Shown here: in pieces, positions 34,189 to 42,874 of the stretch
How the letters are laid out: every line of letters begins with the position of its first letter
How positions within the stretch are numbered: the stretch's first letter is position 1
Source: Ignavibacteriales bacterium
GTDB taxonomy: Bacteria > Bacteroidota > Ignavibacteria > Tepidaquicellales > Tepidaquicellaceae
Reading direction: 5' to 3'
NCBI GenBank assembly: GCA_020635255.1
Contig: JACKAC010000001.1
Coordinates: 1,279,501 to 1,343,500, forward strand
Length of the DNA stretch: 64,000 nt
The notes under the pieces: generated by a model
The model's database searches: none
The model's input: the letters and a program-made list of their open reading frames with translations, nothing else
Told to the model about the DNA's origin: nothing
Program-made: the position numbers and the translations under genes

Positions 34189-34410
34189 ATGGAGGAGATT
34201 CCATTAATCCCTGTAGATTCGACAAGTATAAAAGCTATCGGCTATGATGTAATAAATGGAATTCTTAGGGTAAGATTTGTTAATGATAATGTTTATGATT
34301 ACTTAGAAGTCCCGCCGGATATTTTTGATGAATTTATGAATTCACCTTCAAAGGGCACATACCTGAATACAAAGATTAAAGACGCCTACCGCTTTGAAAA
34401 AGTAGATTGA
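34189..34410 (+). CDS. KTSC domain protein
   Basis: 73 residues with the complete KTSC pattern: STSIKAIGYD, then LRVRFVNDNVYDYLEVPP, FDEFMNSPSKGTYLNTKIKD and a final Tyr-Arg-Phe. The domain was named after the C-terminal part of some lysyl-tRNA synthetases; free-standing versions are common and have no proven function. It begins five bases after pntB and may be carried on the same transcript. Its stop is two bases from that of the converging deaminase gene. Confidence 0.85.
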   Translation: MEEIPLIPVDSTSIKAIGYDVINGILRVRFVNDNVYDYLEVPPDIFDEFMNSPSKGTYLNTKIKDAYRFEKVD

Positions 34411-34412
34411 TA

Positions 34413-35939
34413 TTACATCTCAGTCTCTAAAACTTCCTCTACCCATTTATCCCATTCAGAATTGAAGTGTGTAAGTGCTGTCTGAATTTCTGTGTCAGAC
34501 ATGCCCGAATGAGTAATTGAGTTTAATGCCAGCTTCTTCATCTGAGCCAGATCAAGATTCCATGCCATATATGCAGACCAGAAATCATAGCTCAGCCCGG
34601 TATAATCAAAGATCTGCGGATCATCTGAACTTATAGTCACAGGAATGCCTCTTTTGATGTATTCTCCGGCGGGATGCATACGGAGATTATCAGTGTAGCC
34701 AAGTATCTGATTACTGAGAGGACTGATCTCCAGTGCAATACCTTTTTGCTTTATTATGTCAAATAAAATAGGGAAGCGGAAAAGATTTATCCCATGTCCT
34801 ATCCTTTTTGTACCTAATAAAACTGCGTCATAGAGATTATCGTTATCCGGAAGTGTGCTTTCACCATTATGGAAATAAAACGGAAGATCGATGTCATAAA
34901 CCTCTTCGAGTGAATCTTTCAAAAGCATTTCCTCTATAAAATACAGTGTAGGATTCCCTGCATCCTCCTCACCAACTAGGTCGAACCCTATTACAAGATC
35001 AGGATATCTTTTACGAAGTTTAATTGTTTCTTCCATATAATTTAATACATCAGGCTTATCCCAACCCCTATAACCACTTCTTATGATTTTCAGAGTAAAT
35101 TCCGGATGATCCTTTCTCACCGAATCCAGAATACTTTTGTATATTTCGATAACTTCCTCAGGGGTATATTTTTTCCCGTTTAGATCATACACTCCTCCTA
35201 AAAACGTTCTTATTTCGATGTGTTGTACGTTATCGGCAATGAGAGAATCTATCATTACTTTATTGTCTTCGAGGAAAACAGGATAATATTCTAAAAGACC
35301 GCCTTGTCTTGTAAATATTTCCTCAAATCTTACCCATATATCACCATTCTTAAAATCTGATTCATTAAGAAAGAGCAATTCACGCAAATGGTGGTCAAAG
35401 TTTGGATCCTTTTTGCGAAGATCGGCAACAAGTTCATATCCCTCAGGTTGTGTTCCCGGGTTATAAAATCTTAGCGTACCATATACTACTTCATATCCCT
35501 CTGTCTCACCGGTGTACATATAGAGGTTTTCCATATGGCTCGCTTTATTTATAATCCAGTCAGGACTTCCAATTGCTCCGGCGTGACAATGAAGAAGACC
35601 TCCCTTTGGCATACTTCTAAGGATTCCCAGGATCTTGCTCGAATCTATCATATTTCTGTAATTGTAAAAATAATGGGCAGGAGGGAACTTAAAGCCGGCG
35701 TTTTTTATAAACTCCGCACGTAGACTTGCCAACAGTGAATCTACCTTAACCTCTTCTTGTGAGAGTTCTATTTCGGAGCCTAAACGAATTGCATTATCTT
35801 GGGCAATGACACGGTTCCTTTCTCTGTGATATTCGTTTACCTTTGAGGTATCTTGCGGATAAGATAACCCTGTGAAAACTAATGCAAAGCAGGAAGACAA
35901 CAAAAGAAGTACTTTCATTCTGTGGATTGCTTGAAGCAA
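34413..35939 (-). CDS. Exported adenosine deaminase-like enzyme (ADGF/CECR1-type)
   Basis: 508 residues. Metal and active-site motifs of the ADA superfamily are in order: HCHAG (His117 and His119), VGEEDAGN, FHNGES, RIGHGINL, EISPLSNQ and SSDDPQIF. A hydrophobic N-terminus (MKVLLLLSSCFALVFTG, start either 35939 or the ATG at 35918) marks export; LSSC could be a weak lipobox, but hydrophobic residues continue past it. An N-terminal helical region (about 35-100) before the barrel, together with export, is the layout of the ADGF/ADA2 group. Likely substrate is extracellular adenosine or a related nucleoside. It lies 20 bases downstream of a T9SS cargo gene. Confidence 0.85.
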   Translation of the reverse strand: MLQAIHRMKVLLLLSSCFALVFTGLSYPQDTSKVNEYHRERNRVIAQDNAIRLGSEIELSQEEVKVDSLLASLRAEFIKNAGFKFPPAHYFYNYRNMIDSSKILGILRSMPKGGLLHCHAGAIGSPDWIINKASHMENLYMYTGETEGYEVVYGTLRFYNPGTQPEGYELVADLRKKDPNFDHHLRELLFLNESDFKNGDIWVRFEEIFTRQGGLLEYYPVFLEDNKVMIDSLIADNVQHIEIRTFLGGVYDLNGKKYTPEEVIEIYKSILDSVRKDHPEFTLKIIRSGYRGWDKPDVLNYMEETIKLRKRYPDLVIGFDLVGEEDAGNPTLYFIEEMLLKDSLEEVYDIDLPFYFHNGESTLPDNDNLYDAVLLGTKRIGHGINLFRFPILFDIIKQKGIALEISPLSNQILGYTDNLRMHPAGEYIKRGIPVTISSDDPQIFDYTGLSYDFWSAYMAWNLDLAQMKKLALNSITHSGMSDTEIQTALTHFNSEWDKWVEEVLETEM

Positions 35940-35959
35940 ATAGATTTGAGAATTTCTCC

Positions 35960-38452
35960 CTATTTTATAAGGACCATTTTCTTTGTCTCAGTAAATGAAC
36001 CTTTCGAACTTTCAGCAATAATTCGGTAGAAATAAATACCTGAAGCGTATTTGCTTCCGCTGAATATTGCGCTCGAACTTCCTTGATCTATATATCCCTC
36101 TACAAGTGTCTCTATCTCACGTCCGGTAATATCGAAGACCTTTAATGATACATATGACCTTGACGGCACCGTAAATCTGATCTGGGTAACAGGATTAAAC
36201 GGATTTGGATAATTCTGCTGAAGGCTATAGGTATAAGGCAATGATCCGTTCGGCTCGATACCTACATAGTTTGACAATCCTATTCGGGCTTCGGTTTCTA
36301 CTTCAGCCAGTCCAGGTAGGTCTAAATTATTGACCGTACCTGTATAATCTTTTACAACGACCTTTATCTTATTTATGGTTGGCCAATCTGGGAAATTTAA
36401 CTTCAAACCATCCGTTGTCAGTGGACCTGTTGAAGGAACATGCTCCACTAATATCGAATCGAAGTCGTACATAAATACTTCACAATCATTGACCTGAATG
36501 TTTGTATTTGTTCCGGGGTTAGGTAATATGTTATATAACTTGAGTGATTTTACATCTATATGCAGATCCCACTTTAACTCAACGTACTGTCCCGGCACGT
36601 TACTTCCGGCGATCCAGTTAACTTTTAGATCATTATTTCTTGCCTTTCTGTCGACTACGCCATCCCCGGTATAGTCTATACTATTTTGTGAATGGTAACT
36701 GCTCTGCGTTGTAGTAGCAGATGTAGATACGTTTGTAAACTCACCTAGAGTATTATTTATGGGTACATCTATCAACGTATGCCCGGCATGACATCCTACG
36801 CATTTTGTACCGGAGCCATCGATTCCGAAGTTCATACCTGTAACGTGAGCCGGATTACCTTCCCGGTTTACTAACACATTCCCCACACTGTCTGTGATCT
36901 GCTCAAACATGGAAACATTGGACGGAATATCACCCTGTATAACAGCTCCATCATACTGTATTAGATGATCCCTAAATAGTATTGGTGGATCTTGCCCGTT
37001 CTCGTCTGTTCTTTGGAATTGAAGGAAGAACCTTATCCTGGCATTCTTCGTAATCGGAGGAGCATTTTCGATTGGAGCATCTACTGGTGCATTAGCAAAT
37101 ATATTGAGACAATCAAATCTGAATAAACCTCCCTGGTAAAAAGTTGATGGGTTTGATGTCGGTGGTACATTATTAACATCATACGCTCTTAAATACTCAA
37201 CTATCGGTGGAATAGGCTTAAAAACTATAGGCTCTGCATTTAACTCCATTGTGCCGGGAAAATCTAGTACAGGAGTCAAACCCGAACCATCGGGATTACA
37301 TGTGTAAATCCCATAATCAAGTGCCTCAACTGAAGTTGCATACGAAAAAAGTATCTTGCCATTTGGTAATTCAACTGGATCCGTAGCGTAGGGAGGCATC
37401 ATAGTATTATATGATGGAGGTGTAGTACTGTATAATGGAGTAGTAGTATCAACTCCAATCACATTTTTGAAGGGGGATAGTCCTAACTCATAAGAGCGGA
37501 TTCCATTACTCCCGCCTGTTGTTGTCATCGTTATATCTGGCGAGTATACTCCAATAATATCTCCGTTATGCATTATACGGGGTCTATATAGAAACATCGA
37601 ACGTCGTGTTCGTGGGTCACCTGAATAATAATTAAGTGCATCTCCATCTGGTTTGACAAATACCGGTTGCCAAATATTGGCAATATCCGAACCTGGTAAA
37701 GCAAGTGAATCTACCCTCGTAATGCCTCCTGGAACTAAATTACTGGGACGGTCGATATTTAACCACCATCTTGAATATACAATTGTTCCGGTAAGTGGAT
37801 CGACCGTTGGCTTTTCCGCACCGTTTCTTTCAGTAGTCATTCGATAAAGCGCGGTATCCTGATAAACTATAAATAAGTTCGTAGCATTAAATCCTTTTTC
37901 TGAAAGCTGAGGATATCGTGTTGATGCAAATACAATGTTATTGTCAGGAGTATAAACTGGATCTATGTCATCATATTTCTCAAACTTATATGCTGAGGAA
38001 CCAAATTGGGAAAGGTTGATCGCTCTATCTGTAAAAGTAATCTTCTTAAAACCTGTTCCATCGGTTCTAATCTCATAAATTCTCCAACTACTATCTGGAT
38101 GTTCCACTCCTGCAAAAACAATTTTTTGTCCGGTCCAATGGACACATGGCTGTTGAACATCGTAAATTTTAATACCATTAAAATTCATCAAAGAGTCTAC
38201 GAGAGTAACAATCGTTCCATTCGCATCTAACCTTAATAATCTACCGCCAACCTTTGCAAACCTTGAATGTGGTCCCATACCGGGAAGCAGCCCTGCAGAG
38301 GGAAAATTAATATTACCGCCATCCCTATGGTTACGGGATACGAATACTAATGGATAATCAAACGAATTAGTAATACATATTCCTGATTCCGTATAAATAA
38401 ATGAAAAAACTATACTAAAGAGTAATAAAGCACCGTAAAATTTTATTTTCAT
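35960..38452 (-). CDS. T9SS-sorted TolB-like propeller protein with one CxxCH haem motif
   Basis: 830 residues. Signal peptide 1-26; PD40/TolB-like propeller segments between about 70 and 410 (GTIVYSRWW, NNIVFASTRYP, NGKILFSYA); then a region with YQGGLFRFDCLNIFAN and FRDHLIQYDGA leading to a single c-type haem site CVGCH (551-555); a beta-sandwich (about 590-730) that may be discoidin-like; and a T9SS sorting domain (QQNYPNPFNPVTQI ... TKKMVLIK). Propeller followed by a CxxCH segment recalls the hydrazine-synthase alpha-type architecture, but no such activity is claimed. It may be a surface haem protein. Upstream of the deaminase, same strand. Confidence 0.82.
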   Translation of the reverse strand: MKIKFYGALLLFSIVFSFIYTESGICITNSFDYPLVFVSRNHRDGGNINFPSAGLLPGMGPHSRFAKVGGRLLRLDANGTIVTLVDSLMNFNGIKIYDVQQPCVHWTGQKIVFAGVEHPDSSWRIYEIRTDGTGFKKITFTDRAINLSQFGSSAYKFEKYDDIDPVYTPDNNIVFASTRYPQLSEKGFNATNLFIVYQDTALYRMTTERNGAEKPTVDPLTGTIVYSRWWLNIDRPSNLVPGGITRVDSLALPGSDIANIWQPVFVKPDGDALNYYSGDPRTRRSMFLYRPRIMHNGDIIGVYSPDITMTTTGGSNGIRSYELGLSPFKNVIGVDTTTPLYSTTPPSYNTMMPPYATDPVELPNGKILFSYATSVEALDYGIYTCNPDGSGLTPVLDFPGTMELNAEPIVFKPIPPIVEYLRAYDVNNVPPTSNPSTFYQGGLFRFDCLNIFANAPVDAPIENAPPITKNARIRFFLQFQRTDENGQDPPILFRDHLIQYDGAVIQGDIPSNVSMFEQITDSVGNVLVNREGNPAHVTGMNFGIDGSGTKCVGCHAGHTLIDVPINNTLGEFTNVSTSATTTQSSYHSQNSIDYTGDGVVDRKARNNDLKVNWIAGSNVPGQYVELKWDLHIDVKSLKLYNILPNPGTNTNIQVNDCEVFMYDFDSILVEHVPSTGPLTTDGLKLNFPDWPTINKIKVVVKDYTGTVNNLDLPGLAEVETEARIGLSNYVGIEPNGSLPYTYSLQQNYPNPFNPVTQIRFTVPSRSYVSLKVFDITGREIETLVEGYIDQGSSSAIFSGSKYASGIYFYRIIAESSKGSFTETKKMVLIK

Positions 38453-38513
38453 TGTAGATTAAAATTAAATCTAGAACTAATTTACCAATTCTGTAAACAA
38501 CAAAAGCGCAAAT

Positions 38514-38545
38514 AAAATTTAGAAAAGTTTTATTTCAAGGCAAAA
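38514..38545 (-). promoter_or_regulatory. Possible promoter of the haem-motif T9SS gene
   Basis: On the minus strand TTTTG (38545-38541), a 19-base spacer and TAAATTTT (38521-38514) resemble TTTG / TAnnTTTG with one mismatch. The region is AT-rich, so chance is possible. Confidence 0.28.
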
Positions 38546-38620
38546 AATGAATTTGTTTGTTGTATTTTACAGGTATTTATAATAATTTATAGAATATATT
38601 AATCAACTAACAGACACAAA

Positions 38621-40780
38621 ATGAAAAAATTTATATTAGCTTTGTTTAGCGTCCTGTTTATTCTTGGTGCAAAAAATACTTTTGCACAGGGCTTCAACAG
38701 CGTTACATCGCCGGATGGTATATTTGTTATTGCTGTCGGTGACGGGGGACTGCTATTCAGATCAAGCGATGGGGGAAACACATTCGCTCAGCTAACTTTT
38801 GGATCCGATGATTATAAAGCTATTACTTCGTATGGTGATAATGTATGGTTCTGCGGTGCTAATGGAAAAATATTTTCGTCATCTAAAGTAGTTACATCTG
38901 TAACCCCAACATCTGCGGGTTCATCTACTTTAATGGGAATCGATTTTGTTGACAATAACGTTGGATTTTCTTGTGGAGTTGGAGGTGCTGTATACAAAAC
39001 TACGGACGGTGGAACAACATGGAATCCTAGTAACACTGGTATTCCTGTAGTTGACTTGAATGCAATCAGTTTTAAAGATGCCTCCAATGGTGTTGTTGTT
39101 GGGAAAAATAGCGTTGTATATACAACAACAAATGGTGGATCTTCATGGTCAGCTTCAGTTGTAAGTACTTCTGGTGACTTGCTAGCTGTAGAATATTATA
39201 GTGACGGTTATGTAATTACCGGTGTCAACGGAACAATAATCTTAAAACCTACCGCATCTGCATATCAATATGTTATCTCCAAAACTGATTCGGATATCAG
39301 GGGTCTTAGTGGAACTTCTATTAATAATACTAAAGTAGTCGGTGGTGGTGGTTTTATAAGAGGAAATAATGGCAGTCCTGGCTTTTTAAAGTTCGAACCG
39401 AATCCAATGCTCGCTAACCTAGTTGATATTCATTATGCTAATGCAGATATGGGTTTTGCTGTTAGTAGCTTGAACAAAGCAATAATTAGAACAACAAATG
39501 GAGGCACCTCCTGGCAGTTTGCACAGGGAGTAAATGTTTCATATAGCTGGCAGTCAAGATCAGGTCCCACTGGTAATTTTCTTGGGATGAATCTGACAAG
39601 ACATCCATTTAACAAGCATTCCTTTTTTGTTGTATTTAGCAATAGAGTTTATGTTAGCCGTGATGACGGTGAAACATGGTCTCAAACAGCTACAATTTCA
39701 CCATCTGGTGGTACTCCTCATACATTCCTAATAAGTGAAGCTGATACAAATGTTTGGTTAAATGCCAGAACAGGAAGCCCCGACATGGTTGTTAGAAGTA
39801 CTGATCACGGCACTACCTGGAACACAGTGATTTCAATGAATTTTACTAGTTATGGTGAACCTCTTGAACACGATCAATCTGACGGAAATGTATGGTATTT
39901 TGCCCCAGACAATGGAGGTTATTACAAATCCACAAATAATGGTGCGAACTTTAATTTGATTAGTTCTTATCCGTTCAGAAGCCCTTGCGACCTTTTGGTT
40001 GATTGGGTTGATCCAAATGTTCAATTTGTTGCTGATGGTGTAACCGGAAGTGGTGTTGCTGATATCTTTCGCTCAACAAATGGTGGTGTTAATTGGACTA
40101 AAGTATTCACAAACCCTTCAAGTAGTGAAATTCCATCATTATCAAATACAGTGTTCGATCCAAACTTGATGAGAGCAACTAACTGGTCAGGTAGTAATAT
40201 TTATAAAACCACAAACAATGGAGTTAACTGGGCACTAGATCATACTAATCCATTCAACGGGTGGGGATCAAACTTTTGTGCTGAAGATCCAACTGTGTAT
40301 ATGTCTGGAAGCTGGTCTGGTGCGGCATGTAGTATGACTCTCGACGGAGGTCAGTCATGGGTTTCTACTTCAGGACTTAGTGGTTCTGGTGGATTCATGT
40401 TGTTATCGGACAGAGGCACCATACTTGCCCAGGCTGGCAGTACACTTTATAAGTTTAGACCACAATACACAGTAACCACTGCTGTCCACGAGATAGTATT
40501 AAATAGTGGTATTCCTCAGGAATATGATTTAAAACAAAACTATCCAAATCCGTTTAACCCTTCAACAAAGATCAGTTATGACATCCCTAAACAAGGTAAT
40601 GTTAAGCTTGTTATTTTTGATCAGCTTGGAAGACAAGTTGCGGAATTAGTTAATACAGTAAAAAGCGCAGGCTCATATGAAGTCGAATTCAACGGCTCAA
40701 ACCTTGCCTCCGGTGTTTACTTCTACAAATTAGAAGTCCCCGGTCAGACATTTACTAAGAAAATGATACTGGTCAAGTAG
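38621..40780 (+). CDS. T9SS-sorted YCF48-repeat protein
   Basis: 719 residues with a signal peptide (MKKFILALFSVLFILG, cleavage near TFAQ). The body consists of YCF48/BNR-type turns (SSDGGNTF, TTDGGTTW, TTNGGSSW, TTNNGVNW, TLDGGQSW), predicting one or two beta-propellers. Unlike the pair at 24722 and 27733 it has no jelly-roll insertion. The last 85 residues are a T9SS sorting domain (KQNYPNPFNPSTKI ... TKKMILVK). Transcribed away from the neighbouring T9SS gene. Surface role unknown. Confidence 0.87.
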   Translation: MKKFILALFSVLFILGAKNTFAQGFNSVTSPDGIFVIAVGDGGLLFRSSDGGNTFAQLTFGSDDYKAITSYGDNVWFCGANGKIFSSSKVVTSVTPTSAGSSTLMGIDFVDNNVGFSCGVGGAVYKTTDGGTTWNPSNTGIPVVDLNAISFKDASNGVVVGKNSVVYTTTNGGSSWSASVVSTSGDLLAVEYYSDGYVITGVNGTIILKPTASAYQYVISKTDSDIRGLSGTSINNTKVVGGGGFIRGNNGSPGFLKFEPNPMLANLVDIHYANADMGFAVSSLNKAIIRTTNGGTSWQFAQGVNVSYSWQSRSGPTGNFLGMNLTRHPFNKHSFFVVFSNRVYVSRDDGETWSQTATISPSGGTPHTFLISEADTNVWLNARTGSPDMVVRSTDHGTTWNTVISMNFTSYGEPLEHDQSDGNVWYFAPDNGGYYKSTNNGANFNLISSYPFRSPCDLLVDWVDPNVQFVADGVTGSGVADIFRSTNGGVNWTKVFTNPSSSEIPSLSNTVFDPNLMRATNWSGSNIYKTTNNGVNWALDHTNPFNGWGSNFCAEDPTVYMSGSWSGAACSMTLDGGQSWVSTSGLSGSGGFMLLSDRGTILAQAGSTLYKFRPQYTVTTAVHEIVLNSGIPQEYDLKQNYPNPFNPSTKISYDIPKQGNVKLVIFDQLGRQVAELVNTVKSAGSYEVEFNGSNLASGVYFYKLEVPGQTFTKKMILVK

Positions 40781-40811
40781 TATAGATAATATACACTAAC
40801 TTTTTTATATT

Positions 40812-40844
40812 AAACTGTCCGCAATTTCGCGGGCAGTTTTTTTT
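40812..40844 (+). terminator. Terminator after the YCF48-repeat gene
   Basis: AAACTGTCCGC (40812-40822) pairs with GCGGGCAGTTT (40829-40839) with one G-T pair, 6-base loop, followed by a long T run. Confidence 0.8.
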
Positions 40845-40852
40845 ATAAATAG

Positions 40853-41983
40853 ATGACAATGATTAGAAATATTTTTTTTATTGTGCTGATGGCATTCACT
40901 TTACCCCTATACTCGCAAAATAAGGACGAGATGATAATAAAGGGGTTAGATTACATGTATCATATGCGCCTTGACAGTGCAAAGATTGAATATGATAGAG
41001 TCATTTCTTTAAATCCAAAGAATCCTGAAGGATATTTTTTCCTGGTTTTACTGCAATGGTGGAAGATAAACATCAATAAAGAAGATCTCAGCAATGATGA
41101 AAATTTCTTTAGAGCTGTTGATAAAGTTATTGATATTGCTGATAATGTCTTGGATAATAACTCGGATGATGATAATGCTATGTTCTATAAAGGTGGTGCT
41201 ATAGGATATAGAGGACTCGTACATGCATTGCGTGAGAATTGGCTTAAAGCTGCCGAAGATGGACGTCGGTCTTTAAATTTATTTGAGGAAGCATCTAAAA
41301 TTAATCCTTCCAACAAAGATGTTATGTTTGGAAATGGGGTATATAACTATTTTGCCGAATATATTCCTGATCGATACCCTTTTCTTAAACCACTCTTAAT
41401 TTTGTTTCCTTCCGGCGATAAAAATAAAGGATTGCTTCAGATCAAAGAAACTGCAATGAATTCTAAATTTGGTAAAGTTGAAGCTAAATTTATTTTAAGT
41501 TACTTATACCTTAAGTATGAAAAGAATTTTGTCGAGGCAGAAATTTATTCAAAGGATCTATCCGATAATTATCCTGAAAATCCTCAGTTTGCGCGATACT
41601 TATACAATAGCTATGTTGGGGAAGGAAAGTTTAACGAAGCCATCGAGGGGTGGCAAAAAGTACTTCAATTTGCGTCTGAAGGAAAATTTGGGTTCAATAC
41701 ACCGGTTTTATTAAGAGAAGCTAATTATTATCTCGGTTTTTCTTATATGTATACTGGTAATAACGAAGAGGCTAAAAAGTACTTGCTCAAATCTGAGGAA
41801 TTGTCCTCTCAGATCGACAAAGATGCGACTATGATCAAAGCATTTACACTCCTTTGGCTGGGTGTTGTAAATGGACGGTTAGGGGATAAATCGAAAGCCA
41901 GGGAATACTTCGATAAAGTACTGGAAATGGATAATTTCGGTGATTCCCATGACCAGGCTGAGAAATATAAAGCAAGGCTGTAA
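40853..41983 (+). CDS. Exported TPR-repeat protein
   Basis: 376 residues. N-terminal signal peptide (MIRNIFFIVLMAFTLPLYS; ATG at 40853 or 40859). Tetratricopeptide-like helices follow: DYMYHMRLDSAKIEYDRVISLNPKNPEGY near the start, then KFILSYLYLKYEKNFVEAE, YYLGFSYMYTGNNEEAKKYL and LGDKSKAREYFDKVLEM. Likely periplasmic and involved in protein contacts; no specific role can be named. It begins directly after the terminator of the preceding gene and is followed by the rpsU promoter. Confidence 0.8.
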   Translation: MTMIRNIFFIVLMAFTLPLYSQNKDEMIIKGLDYMYHMRLDSAKIEYDRVISLNPKNPEGYFFLVLLQWWKININKEDLSNDENFFRAVDKVIDIADNVLDNNSDDDNAMFYKGGAIGYRGLVHALRENWLKAAEDGRRSLNLFEEASKINPSNKDVMFGNGVYNYFAEYIPDRYPFLKPLLILFPSGDKNKGLLQIKETAMNSKFGKVEAKFILSYLYLKYEKNFVEAEIYSKDLSDNYPENPQFARYLYNSYVGEGKFNEAIEGWQKVLQFASEGKFGFNTPVLLREANYYLGFSYMYTGNNEEAKKYLLKSEELSSQIDKDATMIKAFTLLWLGVVNGRLGDKSKAREYFDKVLEMDNFGDSHDQAEKYKARL

Positions 41984-42010
41984 TGACTATTTTCATTAAT
42001 AAATTATTAT

Positions 42011-42018
42011 TATATTTG
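42011..42018 (+). promoter_or_regulatory. Predicted -7 box of rpsU
   Basis: TATATTTG fits TAnnTTTG and lies 37 bases before the rpsU start. The -33 element is not distinct. Confidence 0.4.
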
Positions 42019-42055
42019 TAGTTCGTAATTTAAAATAAAGTGAGGTAAACAAAAA

Positions 42056-42253
42056 TTGATTAAAGTTATTGTTCAGGATGGTGAATCCATCGATAAGGCT
42101 TTAAAAAGGTTTAAAAAGAAATATGAGAAAGCCGGGATTCTAAAAGAATTCAGGAGAAGGAAAGAGTATGTTAAGCCGTCGGTGTTGAAAAAGATGCAAA
42201 AAGAACGTACTGTAAGAAAGAAGAGAAGAATTCTGGAAGAAGAAAACAATTAA
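42056..42253 (+). CDS. rpsU: 30S ribosomal protein S21
   Basis: 65 residues, small and very basic: IKVIVQDGESIDKALKRF, KKYEKAGILKEFRRRKEYVKPS, ending in a Lys/Arg-rich tail. S21 helps the 30S subunit at mRNA initiation. The start is a TTG with TGAGG a few bases before; the family begins exactly here. It has its own predicted promoter and terminator, so it is a single-gene unit, unlike the rpsU-dnaG arrangement of Proteobacteria. Confidence 0.95.
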   Translation: MIKVIVQDGESIDKALKRFKKKYEKAGILKEFRRRKEYVKPSVLKKMQKERTVRKKRRILEEENN

Positions 42254-42275
42254 TTTTTCATATTATACATATTTT

Positions 42276-42307
42276 AAACCCACTACTCAAACATAGGTGG
42301 GTTTTTA
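42276..42307 (+). terminator. Terminator after rpsU
   Basis: AAACCCAC (42276-42283) pairs perfectly with GTGGGTTT (42297-42304), 13-base loop, followed by TT. Confidence 0.7.
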
Positions 42308-42323
42308 TGTTTATTGAGCAGAT

Positions 42324-42851
42324 ATGGAAGAAGTTAAAGATAAAGTGATGACTAAGTTTATTTCTGCCGATCTGATTGGGCAGAGAGTTAAGGAAATTGC
42401 AGATGAAATCAGTATAGTTTATAAGGATAAAAGTCCGATTTTAATAGGTGTTCTAAATGGTTCTTTCGTTTTTCTTTCGGATCTTATTAGAAATTTAAGT
42501 ATTGATTGCGAGATTGATTTTTTAAAGCTGTCCAGCTACGGAAATGAGAAGATCTCATCCGGAAATGTTACAGTTCTTAAAGAATTAAATTGCAACCCGG
42601 AAGAACGGAATATCGTAATTGTTGAGGATATTATAGACACAGGGGCTACACTTGATTATTTACATAAAATAATAAATAGTTATAAACCTGCTTCTGTAAA
42701 GTTCGCGACATTGCTCTACAAAAAAGAAAAATGCAAATCCACTCTCGATGTTGATTTTATTGGATTTGAAATTGAAGATAAATTTTGTGTTGGCTATGGT
42801 ATGGATTATGCACAAAAATACAGGAATTTAAAAGATATTTATGTGTTATAG
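42324..42851 (+). CDS. hpt: Hypoxanthine phosphoribosyltransferase
   Basis: Purine salvage enzyme joining hypoxanthine or guanine with PRPP. 175 residues with ILIGVLNGSFVFLSDLIR, the flexible loop region LKLSSYG, and the PRPP-binding motif VIVEDIIDTG. Length and motif order are typical. It is followed 23 bases later by ftsH, the common hpt-ftsH neighbourhood of many bacteria, and the two are probably co-transcribed. Confidence 0.95.
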   Translation: MEEVKDKVMTKFISADLIGQRVKEIADEISIVYKDKSPILIGVLNGSFVFLSDLIRNLSIDCEIDFLKLSSYGNEKISSGNVTVLKELNCNPEERNIVIVEDIIDTGATLDYLHKIINSYKPASVKFATLLYKKEKCKSTLDVDFIGFEIEDKFCVGYGMDYAQKYRNLKDIYVL

Positions 42852-42874
42852 CCAATTAAAGAAAGGATATTTGT

